The notes under the pieces: generated by a model
What the model was told of the DNA's origin: nothing
Seen by the model: only the letters and a program-made list of their open reading frames with translations
Databases searched by the model: none
NCBI RefSeq assembly: GCF_900444995.1
Contig: NZ_UAPQ01000008.1
Span: 212,173 to 276,172, forward strand
Length of the DNA stretch: 64,000 nt
Direction of reading: 5' to 3'
Origin: Actinomyces bovis
Lineage (GTDB): Bacteria > Actinomycetota > Actinomycetes > Actinomycetales > Actinomycetaceae
In this document: piece after piece, positions 19,240-28,243 of the stretch
Layout: every line of letters begins with the position of its first letter
Numbering within the stretch: position 1 is the stretch's first letter
Program-made: the position numbers and the translations under genes

Positions 19240-20286
19240 GTGCGCTCCCCCCTGTCCAAGGCCCTTGTGGCCCTAGCCTCCCTCACGCTGCTGGGCGCCT
19301 GCTCCGGCCAGGCCACTACCTCCTCAGCCAGTTCCTCAAGCCAGCCGGAAAGCTCCACTGCGGCAACCGCACCCGAGGCCACGGCCTCCCCGGCAGCCGC
19401 CGCAGAGGCTGTCACCTTCCCCCTGACAGTGGCCAGCCGCGACGGGGAGGTGACCATACCCAAGCGTCCCGAACGCATCGTCGTGGTGGACATGGCCGCC
19501 CTGGACACCCTTGACGCCATTGGTGCCGGAGACCGGGTGGTGGGCACTGTGGGCACATCGGTGCCCAGCTGGCTCAAAGACGCCGAGGGCATCGACTACT
19601 CCACCCTGCCCAAGATCGGCTCCGTCAAAGAACTGGACCAGGAGGCCATCGCCAAACTGAACCCGGACCTGATCATCCTGGGGGCCCGCAATGACGCCGC
19701 CGTTGGCGCCGAGTTGGCCAAGAACTGGACCACCATCAACGCCGGTGTCACCTGGGCGGAGGGCAACTACTCGCAGAAGGTGGCCGCCAATGTGCAGATG
19801 GTCGCCGACGCCGTGGGGGAGCGCGCCAAGGGCGCTGAGGCCGCGAAGAAGATCACCGACGCCCTGAACAACCACCAGGACACCGCCAAGTCCAAAGGCA
19901 CGGCCATGGTCCTCATGACCAACGCCGACGAGCTGTCCGTCCACGGCAAGAACTCCCGCTGGGCTCCGATCTACGACGTCTTCGGCTTCCAGGAGGCCAT
20001 GGACACCACCCCGGACGAAGGGCACAAGGCCAAGAGCATCTCCTTCGAGACGGTCAAGGAGACCGACCCGGACTACATCTTCGTGGTGGACCGTGCTAAG
20101 GCAATCGGCCAGACCGACGGGGTGACTCCCGCCGAGCAGCTCCTGGACAACGACCTGGTGAACTCCACCAAGGCGGCGCGCAACGGCCACATCGTCTACC
20201 TGACCCCGGAGCGGTGGTACGTGGTCATGGCCGGGGCCGGCAACTTCCTGGCTGAGCTCGACGAGATCGCCGCAGCGATCAAGTGA
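19240..20286 (+). CDS. Siderophore-binding lipoprotein (FatB/CeuE/YclQ-type)
   Basis: Substrate-binding lipoprotein of an iron-siderophore ABC importer. With GTG 19,240 as start, the signal peptide ends in the lipobox LLGAC with Cys21 as the lipidated residue, followed by a Ser/Ala-rich linker. The class III periplasmic-binding fold shows RIVVVDMAALDTLDAIGAGD, KLNPDLIILGAR, ETDPDYIFVVDR and IVYLTPERWYV. The motifs resemble catecholate/petrobactin-type binding proteins. A GTG at 19,171 is possible but would bury the signal peptide. First gene of a four-gene operon. Confidence 0.87.
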   Translation: MRSPLSKALVALASLTLLGACSGQATTSSASSSSQPESSTAATAPEATASPAAAAEAVTFPLTVASRDGEVTIPKRPERIVVVDMAALDTLDAIGAGDRVVGTVGTSVPSWLKDAEGIDYSTLPKIGSVKELDQEAIAKLNPDLIILGARNDAAVGAELAKNWTTINAGVTWAEGNYSQKVAANVQMVADAVGERAKGAEAAKKITDALNNHQDTAKSKGTAMVLMTNADELSVHGKNSRWAPIYDVFGFQEAMDTTPDEGHKAKSISFETVKETDPDYIFVVDRAKAIGQTDGVTPAEQLLDNDLVNSTKAARNGHIVYLTPERWYVVMAGAGNFLAELDEIAAAIK

Positions 20287-20293
20287 CCTCACC

Positions 20294-21307
20294 TTGACGC
20301 CGACCGCACCCGCAGCCGGCCTCGCCACCCGCCAGCCGCACACCCTCTGGTGGCTGGCGGGTGGCCTGTGCCTGCTCGCACTGCTTCTCCTGGTCTCCGT
20401 CACCACCGGCACCGCGCAGATGTCCCTCCTGGACCTCCTGCGAGGTCAGGCTGACGAGGACCAGCTGCAGGTGCTGCTGGTCTCGCGCCTGCCCCGTACC
20501 CTCGCGGTCCTCCTGGCCGGTTCCACCATGGCCGTGGCCGGGCTGGTGATGCAGCTGATAACCCGCAACCGCTTCGTGGAGCCCTCCACCACCGGAGTGA
20601 CACAAGCTGCGGGCTTGGGCGTACTGGTCGCCGTGGTCTTCCTGCCCCAGCTGAGCCTGTGGCTGCGCATGGTGGTGGCAGTCGGCTTCGCCCTGGCAGG
20701 CACCGCCGTACTGATGGCGCTGGTGCGCGCAGTCCCGAGCCGGGACCCCGTGATAGTGCCGCTGCTGGGCATCATCCTCACCGGAGTCATCAGCGCGGCC
20801 GGCGAGCTGCTGGCCTGGCAGACGGGATTGCAAGGGCAGCTGGGAATCTGGCTGACGGGAAACTTCGCCTCCGTCATCAAAGGACGTTACGAGCTGCTGT
20901 GGATCACCCTGATAGTGGCGCTCCTGGTCTATGCGCTGGCCAGTGCCCTGACGATCGTCGGGATGGGGGAGGGCCTGTCCACCAGTCTGGGGATCGATCA
21001 TCGTCGTGTCAGCCTCCTGGGCCTGGGCGCAGTAGCTGTCATCTCCGGGGTGACCACCGTGGTGGCGGGCACCCTGCCCTTCCTGGGGCTGGTCATACCC
21101 AACCTGGTCTCACTGCTCGTGGGTGACTACGTGCGCCGCAGCCTGCCACTGGTGGCGCTGGGCGGGGCGCTGTTCGTGCTGCTGGCCGACCTCCTGGGGC
21201 GGTCGCTCATCGCCCCGGCGGAGATTCCCGTAGGCGTGGTTATGGGAGTGCTCGGCTCGGCGATTTTCGTAGTGCTGCTGAGCCGCCAGATCCGGAGGCG
21301 CGGATGA
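20294..21307 (+). CDS. Iron-siderophore ABC transporter permease 1 (FecCD family)
   Basis: Integral membrane component with about nine hydrophobic helices. FecCD-family landmarks are SRLPRTLAVLLAGSTMAVAGLVMQ, then RNRFVEPSTTGVTQAAGLG, and TTVVAGTLPFLGLVIPNLV. The text is closest to YclN/CeuB-type permeases. No ATG/GTG start fits; TTG 20,294, eight bases after the upstream stop, is the likely start, with no clear ribosome-binding site, so coupling is probable. Its end overlaps the next start. Confidence 0.87.
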   Translation: MTPTAPAAGLATRQPHTLWWLAGGLCLLALLLLVSVTTGTAQMSLLDLLRGQADEDQLQVLLVSRLPRTLAVLLAGSTMAVAGLVMQLITRNRFVEPSTTGVTQAAGLGVLVAVVFLPQLSLWLRMVVAVGFALAGTAVLMALVRAVPSRDPVIVPLLGIILTGVISAAGELLAWQTGLQGQLGIWLTGNFASVIKGRYELLWITLIVALLVYALASALTIVGMGEGLSTSLGIDHRRVSLLGLGAVAVISGVTTVVAGTLPFLGLVIPNLVSLLVGDYVRRSLPLVALGGALFVLLADLLGRSLIAPAEIPVGVVMGVLGSAIFVVLLSRQIRRRG

Positions 21308-22296
21308 CTCCCTACACCGCCCTTACAACCTGTCTGGCGGCACGACGCCGTGGCGTGCGCGCACGTACAGCCGTCCTGGCCATTGCCGCCTTGGCGTGCT
21401 GCCTGGCCTTCCTCTTATGGGACGCCTTCCCCGGCTGGCAGATCATCGTCGGCCTGCGCGTGCGCCGCTTCCTGGCAATCGTGGTGGTTGCCGTGGCCCT
21501 GAGCACCTCCACCGTCGTGTTCCAGTCCGTCACGCGCAACCGCATCCTCAGCCCCGGGGTAATGGGTTTCGACGCCCTCTACCGGTTGATCGCAACGACC
21601 TCCGTCTTCCTCATGGGCTCCGGTGCATTCGCAGGCCTGCACCCGGTGGCCGTCTTCGCCCTCAACGCCGGCATCATGACGGGCTTCGCCGCGCTGCTGC
21701 TCGCAGGCTTCCTCAGTGACGGCCGCCGCAGCATCCACCTGCTCGTGCTGGTGGGGATCGTCCTGGGAACCCTATTCCGCTCCCTGTCGGTCATGCTCTC
21801 CTTCATCATGGACCCCAACGAGCTACTGACGGTCCAGGACAAGGGAACCGCGTCATTCTCCGTGGTCAACGAGGAGTCGCTGTGGGTTTGCGGGGCCGTA
21901 TGCGCCGTCGTAACCCTCATAATGAGTCTCCGGGCGCACCGTTTGGACGTGCTGGCCCTGGGACCCGACTTGGCACGCGGGCTCGGCGTGCACCACCAGC
22001 GTGAGTCCCGGATCGCACTGGGCCTGTCCTGCATGCAGGTGGCCTGCGCCACCGCCCTGGTGGGGCCCCTCATGTTCCTGGGCCTGCTAGTGGTCAACAT
22101 CGGTGTCTACGCACTGCGCTCTACGCGCACCCGCGACCTGCTACTGGGCTGCTCACTGCTGGCCGTAGTGGTGCTGGTGGGAGGGCAGGGCCTGCTGGAG
22201 CACCTCTTCAACCAGAGCACCGTGCTGCCCGTGGTCATCGAGTTCACGGGCGGCCTGCTGCTCGCCACCATGATCTTCAAGGAGGCCCGCAGATGA
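21304..22296 (+). CDS. Iron-siderophore ABC transporter permease 2 (FecCD family)
   Basis: Second permease, matching YclO/CeuC-type sequences: VGLRVRRFLAIVVVAVAL, FQSVTRNRILSPGVMGFDALY and TALVGPLMFLGLLVVNI. The pairing of VTRNRILSPGVMGFD here with ITRNRFVEPSTTGVTQ in permease 1 is the usual asymmetry of such heterodimers. ATGA overlaps exist at both ends, so expression is tightly coupled. Confidence 0.88.
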   Translation: MTPYTALTTCLAARRRGVRARTAVLAIAALACCLAFLLWDAFPGWQIIVGLRVRRFLAIVVVAVALSTSTVVFQSVTRNRILSPGVMGFDALYRLIATTSVFLMGSGAFAGLHPVAVFALNAGIMTGFAALLLAGFLSDGRRSIHLLVLVGIVLGTLFRSLSVMLSFIMDPNELLTVQDKGTASFSVVNEESLWVCGAVCAVVTLIMSLRAHRLDVLALGPDLARGLGVHHQRESRIALGLSCMQVACATALVGPLMFLGLLVVNIGVYALRSTRTRDLLLGCSLLAVVVLVGGQGLLEHLFNQSTVLPVVIEFTGGLLLATMIFKEARR

Positions 22297-23051
22297 TCCA
22301 GCTGGATCGGGTGACCATCGCCTACGACGCCGAGCCGGTAGTCACAGAGGTCAGCCTTTGCCTGCCCGAGCAGGGTGTGACTGCCCTGATCGGCCCCAAC
22401 GGAGCCGGAAAGTCCACCCTGCTCAGCGGCATCGGTCGCCTGCTGCCACTCAGCGGCGGACGTGTGCTGGTGGATGACCGTGACGTCAGGCGGTGGGAGC
22501 GCGCCGCGCTCGCCCGCCGTATGGCCATTCTCAGGCAGGACAACCACATGTCCGTGCGCCTGACCGTGGGTGAACTGGTGCTCCTGGGCCGCTACCCGCA
22601 CTGTGAGGGACGCCCGGGCAGGCAGGACCATGAGGTCGCGGCGGAGGCCATTGCACAGGTTGGACTGCAGGCCTGCGTCGACCGTTTCCTCGACGAACTC
22701 TCCGGCGGACAGCGGCAACGTGCGCTTATCGCCATGACCCTCGCACAGCAGTCCACGCACCTGCTCCTGGATGAGCCGTTGTCGGCCCTGGACCTGCGTA
22801 ACGCCCGCGACATGATGCGCCATATCACGCGAATCGGTCAGGAGCGCGGCGTCGGTGTGGTGATCGTGATACACGACGTCAATACCGCCGCCGCCTACGC
22901 CGACCGCATCATCGCCCTCAAGGACGGGCGGGTGGCGGCTGACGGCAGCCCGCAGGAGGTGATGACGGAAGAGGTCCTGGGGAAGGTGTTCGAAGTGGAG
23001 GTGCAGGTGGTGGAGCTGGAAGGTCGCCCGGTGGCCTTCCCCCGACGTTGA
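22293..23051 (+). CDS. Iron-siderophore ABC transporter ATPase
   Basis: Nucleotide-binding subunit of the importer. Walker A GPNGAGKS lies at residues 34-41, the ABC signature LSGGQRQR at 136-143, Walker B LLLDEP at 157-162, and the H-loop in VIVIHDVNTAAAYADR. 252 aa, typical of FepC/YclP. It completes the binding protein-permease-permease-ATPase set; no siderophore biosynthesis gene is visible nearby, so uptake of a foreign siderophore is possible. Confidence 0.93.
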   Translation: MIQLDRVTIAYDAEPVVTEVSLCLPEQGVTALIGPNGAGKSTLLSGIGRLLPLSGGRVLVDDRDVRRWERAALARRMAILRQDNHMSVRLTVGELVLLGRYPHCEGRPGRQDHEVAAEAIAQVGLQACVDRFLDELSGGQRQRALIAMTLAQQSTHLLLDEPLSALDLRNARDMMRHITRIGQERGVGVVIVIHDVNTAAAYADRIIALKDGRVAADGSPQEVMTEEVLGKVFEVEVQVVELEGRPVAFPRR

Positions 23052-23105
23052 CCGGGGTGTGCCAAGCCCCGGCAGGGCGGCGCCAATACGCCACCTGCTA
23101 CTGGC

Positions 23106-23144
23106 GGCCGCCGTCGGCACCACTGCCGGGAGCCGACGGCGGCC
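23106..23144. terminator. Bidirectional terminator hairpin
   Basis: GGCCGCCGTCGGC (23,106-23,118) pairs perfectly over 13 bp with 23,132-23,144 around a 13-base loop. A smaller hairpin, CCGGGG/CCCCGG at 23,052-23,072, precedes it. They lie between convergent genes and could serve both. Confidence 0.7.
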
Positions 23145-23171
23145 CCACCGCCGGGAGCCGATGACTCTGCT

Positions 23172-23996
23172 TCAGCTCGCGGCTCTGAACGGGGAGACGA
23201 CCATGCTGCTCATCCCTCGGCAGACCTTTACCCTGGCCTCGGTGTCCAGCACCCCCTCCAAGTCCGGCGGGTAGACCAGAGCACTGGCGGACTCCGCAGG
23301 GGCACAGGCCAAAGCCTCGGGGTTTAAGGCCCGCAAGGTGGAGACGGCACTCTTGCCCGGCTCCAGAAGTACCTGGGATGTCTCAGCGTCCTCCTCCCAC
23401 GCGGGCGGCTCGCCGACGGTATGGCCATTGGCGTCATTCAGAAGGACTCCCGGGTAACCCGCCAGCAAGCAGGCGGACTTGCCGTTGTTGGTCAGCTTCA
23501 GGTCCCAGTAGGAGGAATCGTCGGTGCCACCGCTGGAAGCCTCCGCCAGAGAGGCCTGCAGGTTGTCCGTCGAGCATAGGACGGCGTCCTGGAGGGCGGT
23601 GCTGTCCTTCTTTCCCGCGTCCTTGTTGTCCGCACCGGCCTTGTCCTGCGCGGCCCGATCGGCCCCATCGGCGCCGGGTGATGCCGAGGCCGCGACGGAG
23701 GGCGCAGCCATGGCTCCCGCGCTCGCCGAGGCGGCAGCGGCGGGTTTTGAGGCAGAATCCTCGGCCGCCTCAGTCGCTGAACCTGCTTCACCGGCTGCCG
23801 GGGCGGCGGAGGGATCACCACCGGGAACGGCTGTGGCAGTGCCGGAAGAGGTGCTGGCCCCGGCAGCGGAGCTTGTGTCCGCAGATGCCAGTGGCGTAGT
23901 GGAGGCGGCCGGATCTGGATTGCTTGCGCAGGAGGTGAGACTGAACGCTAGGAGGATGCCAGCGCCGATCTTAATGCCTGTATTGCGTGTACTCAT
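23172..23996 (-). CDS. Secreted lipoprotein with DUF4232-like domain
   Basis: The N-terminal signal peptide ends in lipobox SLTSC with Cys23. It is followed by a low-complexity Ala/Ser/Gly/Pro/Asp linker to about residue 130 and a folded domain from about 135 onward. That domain has Cys residues in AVLCSTDNL, KSACLLAGYPGV, ALACAPAE and VKVCRG, and the pattern WDLKLTNNGKSACLLAGYPGV is typical of DUF4232, a domain of actinobacterial lipoproteins with no known function. A TATATT sits eight bases before ATG, so the transcript may be nearly leaderless. Convergent with the siderophore operon. Confidence 0.75.
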   Translation of the reverse strand: MSTRNTGIKIGAGILLAFSLTSCASNPDPAASTTPLASADTSSAAGASTSSGTATAVPGGDPSAAPAAGEAGSATEAAEDSASKPAAAASASAGAMAAPSVAASASPGADGADRAAQDKAGADNKDAGKKDSTALQDAVLCSTDNLQASLAEASSGGTDDSSYWDLKLTNNGKSACLLAGYPGVLLNDANGHTVGEPPAWEEDAETSQVLLEPGKSAVSTLRALNPEALACAPAESASALVYPPDLEGVLDTEARVKVCRGMSSMVVSPFRAAS

Positions 23997-24126
23997 GCTC
24001 TGAGAATATAACCGGAGGTGAGATAGTGCGCGTTGAGAGCCGGGGTCTGGGCAAAACCGGCAGAAGAGGAACTAGGAGAGCACGAATGCGCCAGGGCGCG
24101 CCGCAGAGGTGTCCGCACTCGGCCGG

Positions 24127-24132
24127 TAGCAT
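24127..24132 (+). promoter_or_regulatory. Candidate -10 element, leaderless hisD
   Basis: TAGCAT ends six bases before ATG 24,139 with no Shine-Dalgarno sequence between. Confidence 0.5.
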
Positions 24133-24138
24133 GCCCCC

Positions 24139-25494
24139 ATGCTCCACCGCCTCGACCTGCGCAGCACCGACCTGAACGCCCGTGAGCTGGCGCAGGCGCT
24201 GCCCCGCGCCGCCCTCGACGTTGCTGCCGCCCTGGACGTCGTCACCCCTGTGATCCAGGACGTACGAAGCCGAGGCGCCGCCGCCCTGCGTGACGCGGCC
24301 GAGCGCTTCGACCGGGTGCGGCCCAAGCATCTGCGCGTCCCGGCCGAGGCGATCAAGGCCGCCCTTGAGGAACTCGACCCCGCTGTGCGGGAGGCCCTGG
24401 AACTGTCCATCGCCCACAATCGTGCCGGGCACGAAGCTCAGCTGCCGGTGGAGAAGGACACGCAGATCGTCCCCGGCGGGCACATCACCCAGCGCTGGAT
24501 CCCCGTGCGGCGCGTCGGCCTGTACGTGCCGGGCGGGCTCGCCGTCTACCCCAGCTCCGTGGTCATGAACGCGGTGGCCGCTCAAGTCGCGGGCGTGAAG
24601 CAGATCGCCTTGGCCTCCCCGCCTCAGAAGCACTTCGGGGGACTGCCGCATCCCACCATCCTGGCCGCCTGCGCCCTGCTGGGCGTTGATGAGGTCTACG
24701 CCGTCGGCGGCGCGCAGGCCATCGCTATGCTCGCCTACGGCGCCAAGATTGAGAATGAAACCGACCTGGCGGACCTCACTGCCGTCGGCGGCACTGGTGA
24801 TCTGCTGTGCGAGGGCGTCGATGTCATAACCGGGCCCGGGAACGTGTACGTGGCCGCAGCCAAGCGCGCCGTGCGCGGAGTGGTCGGGATCGACGCCGAA
24901 GCTGGTCCCACCGAGATCGCCATCCTGGCTGACGCCGCCGCCAACCCCGAGCTCCTGGCCGCCGACCTGCTCTCCCAGGCCGAGCACGACCCCAGCGCCG
25001 GCAGCGTCCTGATCACGCACTCCACCGAGCTGGCCGACGCCGTCGAGGCGGCCCTGGCCCGCCGCCTGGAGGTCACCAAGCACGCCGAGCGCGCCCGCAC
25101 GGCCCTGCTCGGGCCCCAATCCGGCATCGTGCTCGTGCGCGACCTGGAGCACGGCATCGCTGTGGCCGATGCTTATGCCGCCGAGCACCTGGAGATTCAG
25201 ACCGCAGACGCTCCTGCCGTTGCCCGCCGCATCCGCAACGCCGGGGCCATCTTCGTGGGGCCCTACAGCCCCGTGCCGCTGGGGGATTACCTGGCGGGCT
25301 CCAACCACGTGCTGCCCACCGGTGGAACCGCGCGCTTCGCCGCCGGGCTCAACGTCATGGCCTACATCAAGCCCGTCCAGCTCATCGAGTACGATGCCGC
25401 CGCCCTGGACTCCATGGCTGCGCCGTTGATCGCCCTGGCCGACTCCGAAGACCTGCCCGCTCACGGTGAATCCGTCCGCGCCCGCCAGAGCTGA
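24139..25494 (+). CDS. hisD: Histidinol dehydrogenase
   Basis: Zn- and NAD-dependent enzyme catalysing the last two steps of histidine synthesis. Motifs seen are the NAD-binding VYAVGGAQAIAMLAYG, ITGPGNVYVAAAKR, EAGPTEIAILAD, LLSQAEHDP and the C-terminal YAAEHLEIQT and GGTARFAAGLNV. 451 aa, family length. It stands alone on this strand; hisC and hisB lie 5.5 kb further on, after recQ, marR and an antiporter. Confidence 0.96.
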   Translation: MLHRLDLRSTDLNARELAQALPRAALDVAAALDVVTPVIQDVRSRGAAALRDAAERFDRVRPKHLRVPAEAIKAALEELDPAVREALELSIAHNRAGHEAQLPVEKDTQIVPGGHITQRWIPVRRVGLYVPGGLAVYPSSVVMNAVAAQVAGVKQIALASPPQKHFGGLPHPTILAACALLGVDEVYAVGGAQAIAMLAYGAKIENETDLADLTAVGGTGDLLCEGVDVITGPGNVYVAAAKRAVRGVVGIDAEAGPTEIAILADAAANPELLAADLLSQAEHDPSAGSVLITHSTELADAVEAALARRLEVTKHAERARTALLGPQSGIVLVRDLEHGIAVADAYAAEHLEIQTADAPAVARRIRNAGAIFVGPYSPVPLGDYLAGSNHVLPTGGTARFAAGLNVMAYIKPVQLIEYDAAALDSMAAPLIALADSEDLPAHGESVRARQS

Positions 25495-25599
25495 GGGGTG
25501 TCCGCGCTGCCGGAAGGGCGTCAGCCTTGATGTGCTTGATGCGGTGGGGCAGGGCGCTGCCGGGCGCTGTTTGCTGGGGTTCGCGGCGTGCCCCGGGGA

Positions 25600-28026
25600 T
25601 CACCTCCGGGCCAGCACCAGCGGGTGCACGTCTGCGGCACCGGCCCGGCGGAGCAGCGCGGCTGCCACCGTGAGCGTCCAACCTGAGTCGGTCCAGTCGT
25701 CCACCAGCACCACCTCGGCTCCGCGTAATCGCTCAAGCTGTCTGCGGCCCCAACCCGCCAGGCTCAGGGAGCGGGCCACTTCCGCCAGACGGAAGGCGGA
25801 GCCGACGTCGTGACGCCCAGGAGCGCCACTGACCGTGATGATGCCCAGGGCTGTGGCGCCGAGGGTGTGTGCCACGGCGTTGCCCAGCTGGCGCAAGCGC
25901 TGGGGGTGACTGCGGGAGTCCACCAGCACCACCACAAGTCCGCTGGAGCTTGGCGCAGGTACCTCGGCCGACGGTGGGGGAGCCGACTCTTCCTCTGCTT
26001 GGCTGATCTGCTGGGCCAGTCGGTGGGCTACCTCAAGCACCGCCGGGCGTAGGGCCTGGGGCACCGGCCCGTCGGCAGTTGCCTCCACAAATTCGCGCAG
26101 CGTCGCAGACAGTCCTAGGCCATCAAGGCGCCCGACGGCGATCCCGATGCCAGCGCCTTCGGCGTCGCTGATGCGCCCCTTGAACTCGGGCAAGCCAAGG
26201 CGAGCCATTCCAGTGGGCCACTGACGGCGCGGTTCCACGCTCGCTCCCACTCGGTTGAGTGACTGACGAGCCGCCGTAACCTCCGTGGTGTCAGGCAGTT
26301 CCGGCAGGTTCAGGCCGCCACACAAGTCACAGTGGCCGCAACGCCAACTCGCCTCCAACTCTGGATCATCGAGGACCTGGCGCAGGAAGGCCATGCGGCA
26401 GGCGGGAGCCTCTAGGCGCTCATAGCTCAACATGGCGTCCCGCTCGGCTTGCCGGGCGGCTGCAACTCGCGCGTAACGTTCGACGTCGTAGCTCCAGGGC
26501 TGCCCGGTTGACACCCAGCCACCGCGTACCCGCCGCACTGCGCCGTCAACATCCAGTACCTTGAGCATCGATTCCAAGCGGGTGCGACGTAGGCTCGTGA
26601 CCGTTTCCAGCACCGCCGTGCTCAGCGCGCTCACCCCGGTGCCACGGGCCTGCTCCAAGGCTGCCAATACTGCCCGCACCTCGGACTCCGGTGGGAAGCC
26701 TTGCGAGTCGAACCAGTCCCAGATGGCCTGGTCTTCCGCGCCTGGCAGCAGGATCACCTCAGCCCGGTCCACGCCGCGTCCTGCGCGACCGACTTGTTGG
26801 TAGTAGGCAACCGGGGAGCTGGGGGCTCCCAGATGCACCACAAAAGCCAAATCAGGCTTGTCAAAACCCATGCCCAGAGCGCTGGTGGCAACCAGGGCCC
26901 TCACGCGGTTGTGCCGGAGATCCTCCTCAAGCTGCTCGCGCTCCGCCGGGTCAGTCTTCCCGGTGTAAACCCGGACTGTAAGGCCCGCCTCCTGCAGACG
27001 CTCAGCCACCTCATGTGCTGCGCAGACCGTTAGGCAATAGACGATGCCGGAGCCCGTGGCGGTGCGCAGATACGTGGTGAGCCAAGCCAGGCGGGAGGCA
27101 GCGTCTGGCAGCAGGCGCTGCCCCAGGTGCAGGGAGTGGCGCGCGAGCGGGCCACGCAGCACCAGCACCTCGGTGGCGCCGTCGTCAGCCGACGCTTTGG
27201 TAGCAGAACTGGTGGTTAGGGCTGCTGCGTGCCGGTTTTCGCCAGGAGTCGCCAGCTGCTCGGCGACGTCGGTGGTGACGCGAGCATTTGCGGTGGCCGT
27301 GGTGGCTAGCACCGGGGTACCCGGTGGTAGCTCCGCTAGAAGGGTGCGGATTCGCCGGTAGTCGGGCCGGAAGTCGTGGCCCCAGTCTGAGACGCAGTGC
27401 ACCTCGTCAATAACCACCAGACCCGCGTTTGCCGCCAGCTGCGGCGCCATCTCCTCCCGGAAGACCGGGTTATTCAACCGCTCGGGGGATACCAGCAGCA
27501 CATCCACGCTTCCGGCGCGAATTTGCTCCTCAATCTCCGCCCAAGCGGTGGCGTTGGCTGAGTTGATGGTGACCGCGTTGATCCCGGCGCGCTGCGCGGC
27601 GGCCACCTGATCCCGCATTAGGGCCAGCAAGGGCGAGATAATCACCGTCGCGCCTGCACACTGGCAATTATCTGAGGAAGGGGAGGGATCTCCCGCCTGC
27701 CAGCCGCCCCAGCCCTGGCGCAGCAAGGCAGTGGCGATGAAGTACACGGCGGACTTGCCCCAGCCGGTGCGCTGCACCACCAGGGTGCGACGGCGTCCGC
27801 AGACCAAGGCCTCGATCGCCCGCCATTGGTCGTCGTGGAGGATGCAGTTAGGGTGACCAACCAGCTCGCGCAGCAACTGCTCAGCGCGCTTGCGCACGAG
27901 GGAGTGCAGCGGTGCAGCAGTGTTGGGGTGGGGGCGAGGGGCGGCGTCATCCGAGCTGAGCGGGTCTGTAGGAATGACGCCGGTGCTGACGCTCCTGGGG
28001 GAGTGGTCCCGGTTGCTGCTGGCCAT
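25600..28026 (-). CDS. recQ: RecQ-type DNA helicase with C-terminal phosphoribosyltransferase-like domain
   Basis: ATP-dependent 3'-5' helicase of DNA repair. The N-terminus has the Q-motif region HDDQWRAIEALV, Walker A RTGWGKS (K91), DEVH box at 207-210, LATTATAN, and helicase motifs SALGMGFDKPD and YQQVGRAGRG. A zinc-type cluster PACRMAFL ... WRCGHCDLCGG follows. After a linker, the last about 110 residues form a separate domain with VVLVDDWTDSGWTL (residues 772-785), which resembles the PRPP-binding loop of type I phosphoribosyltransferases. 808 aa against about 610 for E. coli RecQ, so this is a fusion. HRDC is not obvious. Confidence 0.88.
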   Translation of the reverse strand: MASSNRDHSPRSVSTGVIPTDPLSSDDAAPRPHPNTAAPLHSLVRKRAEQLLRELVGHPNCILHDDQWRAIEALVCGRRRTLVVQRTGWGKSAVYFIATALLRQGWGGWQAGDPSPSSDNCQCAGATVIISPLLALMRDQVAAAQRAGINAVTINSANATAWAEIEEQIRAGSVDVLLVSPERLNNPVFREEMAPQLAANAGLVVIDEVHCVSDWGHDFRPDYRRIRTLLAELPPGTPVLATTATANARVTTDVAEQLATPGENRHAAALTTSSATKASADDGATEVLVLRGPLARHSLHLGQRLLPDAASRLAWLTTYLRTATGSGIVYCLTVCAAHEVAERLQEAGLTVRVYTGKTDPAEREQLEEDLRHNRVRALVATSALGMGFDKPDLAFVVHLGAPSSPVAYYQQVGRAGRGVDRAEVILLPGAEDQAIWDWFDSQGFPPESEVRAVLAALEQARGTGVSALSTAVLETVTSLRRTRLESMLKVLDVDGAVRRVRGGWVSTGQPWSYDVERYARVAAARQAERDAMLSYERLEAPACRMAFLRQVLDDPELEASWRCGHCDLCGGLNLPELPDTTEVTAARQSLNRVGASVEPRRQWPTGMARLGLPEFKGRISDAEGAGIGIAVGRLDGLGLSATLREFVEATADGPVPQALRPAVLEVAHRLAQQISQAEEESAPPPSAEVPAPSSSGLVVVLVDSRSHPQRLRQLGNAVAHTLGATALGIITVSGAPGRHDVGSAFRLAEVARSLSLAGWGRRQLERLRGAEVVLVDDWTDSGWTLTVAAALLRRAGAADVHPLVLARR

Positions 28027-28032
28027 GACCTC

Positions 28033-28038
28033 ACGCTA
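28033..28038 (-). promoter_or_regulatory. Candidate -10 element, leaderless recQ
   Basis: On the minus strand TAGCGT ends six bases before the recQ ATG. The gap GAGGTC could also be read as a weak ribosome-binding site. Confidence 0.4.
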
Positions 28039-28130
28039 GTAGCAGCGGCTGGCCAGAATCCCGCCTGCGCCGTCGCTCTTCGCCGTGGTTTCTTGAGGAA
28101 TCCGAATCACCCCCCTGTGACACAGAACAT

Positions 28131-28215
28131 ACAGGTTCCTGTGGGAATCGCTCGATTATTTTCTGAGGGTACCTGTAATATCCTGCTTGTCAGATACAAC
28201 AGGTTCCCGTAGAAA
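28131..28215. promoter_or_regulatory. Three operator-like repeats upstream of marR
   Basis: A 17-base motif close to ACAGGTTCCYGTAGAAA occurs at 28,131-28,147 (+), 28,160-28,176 (-) and 28,199-28,215 (+). By hand, each pair involving the third copy agrees at 14 of 17 positions. A candidate -10 TATCCT at 28,179-28,184 lies between copies two and three, as expected for autorepression. The core ACAGG-TT-CCTGT of copy one is palindromic, fitting a dimeric MarR repressor. Confidence 0.6.
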
Positions 28216-28243
28216 GGTGCCGGACACGAAACAGGAGAACAAC

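Noticed and set aside
19336..20412. Minus-strand open frame (about 358 codons) across the siderophore-binding protein
   Set aside because: Composition is that of a shadow frame, and the plus strand has a clear lipoprotein with a signal peptide.
23971..25464. Long minus-strand open frame (about 497 codons) across hisD
   Set aside because: It is the complementary frame of a well-conserved enzyme in G+C-rich DNA; the His/Gly/Asp-rich translation has no domain motif.
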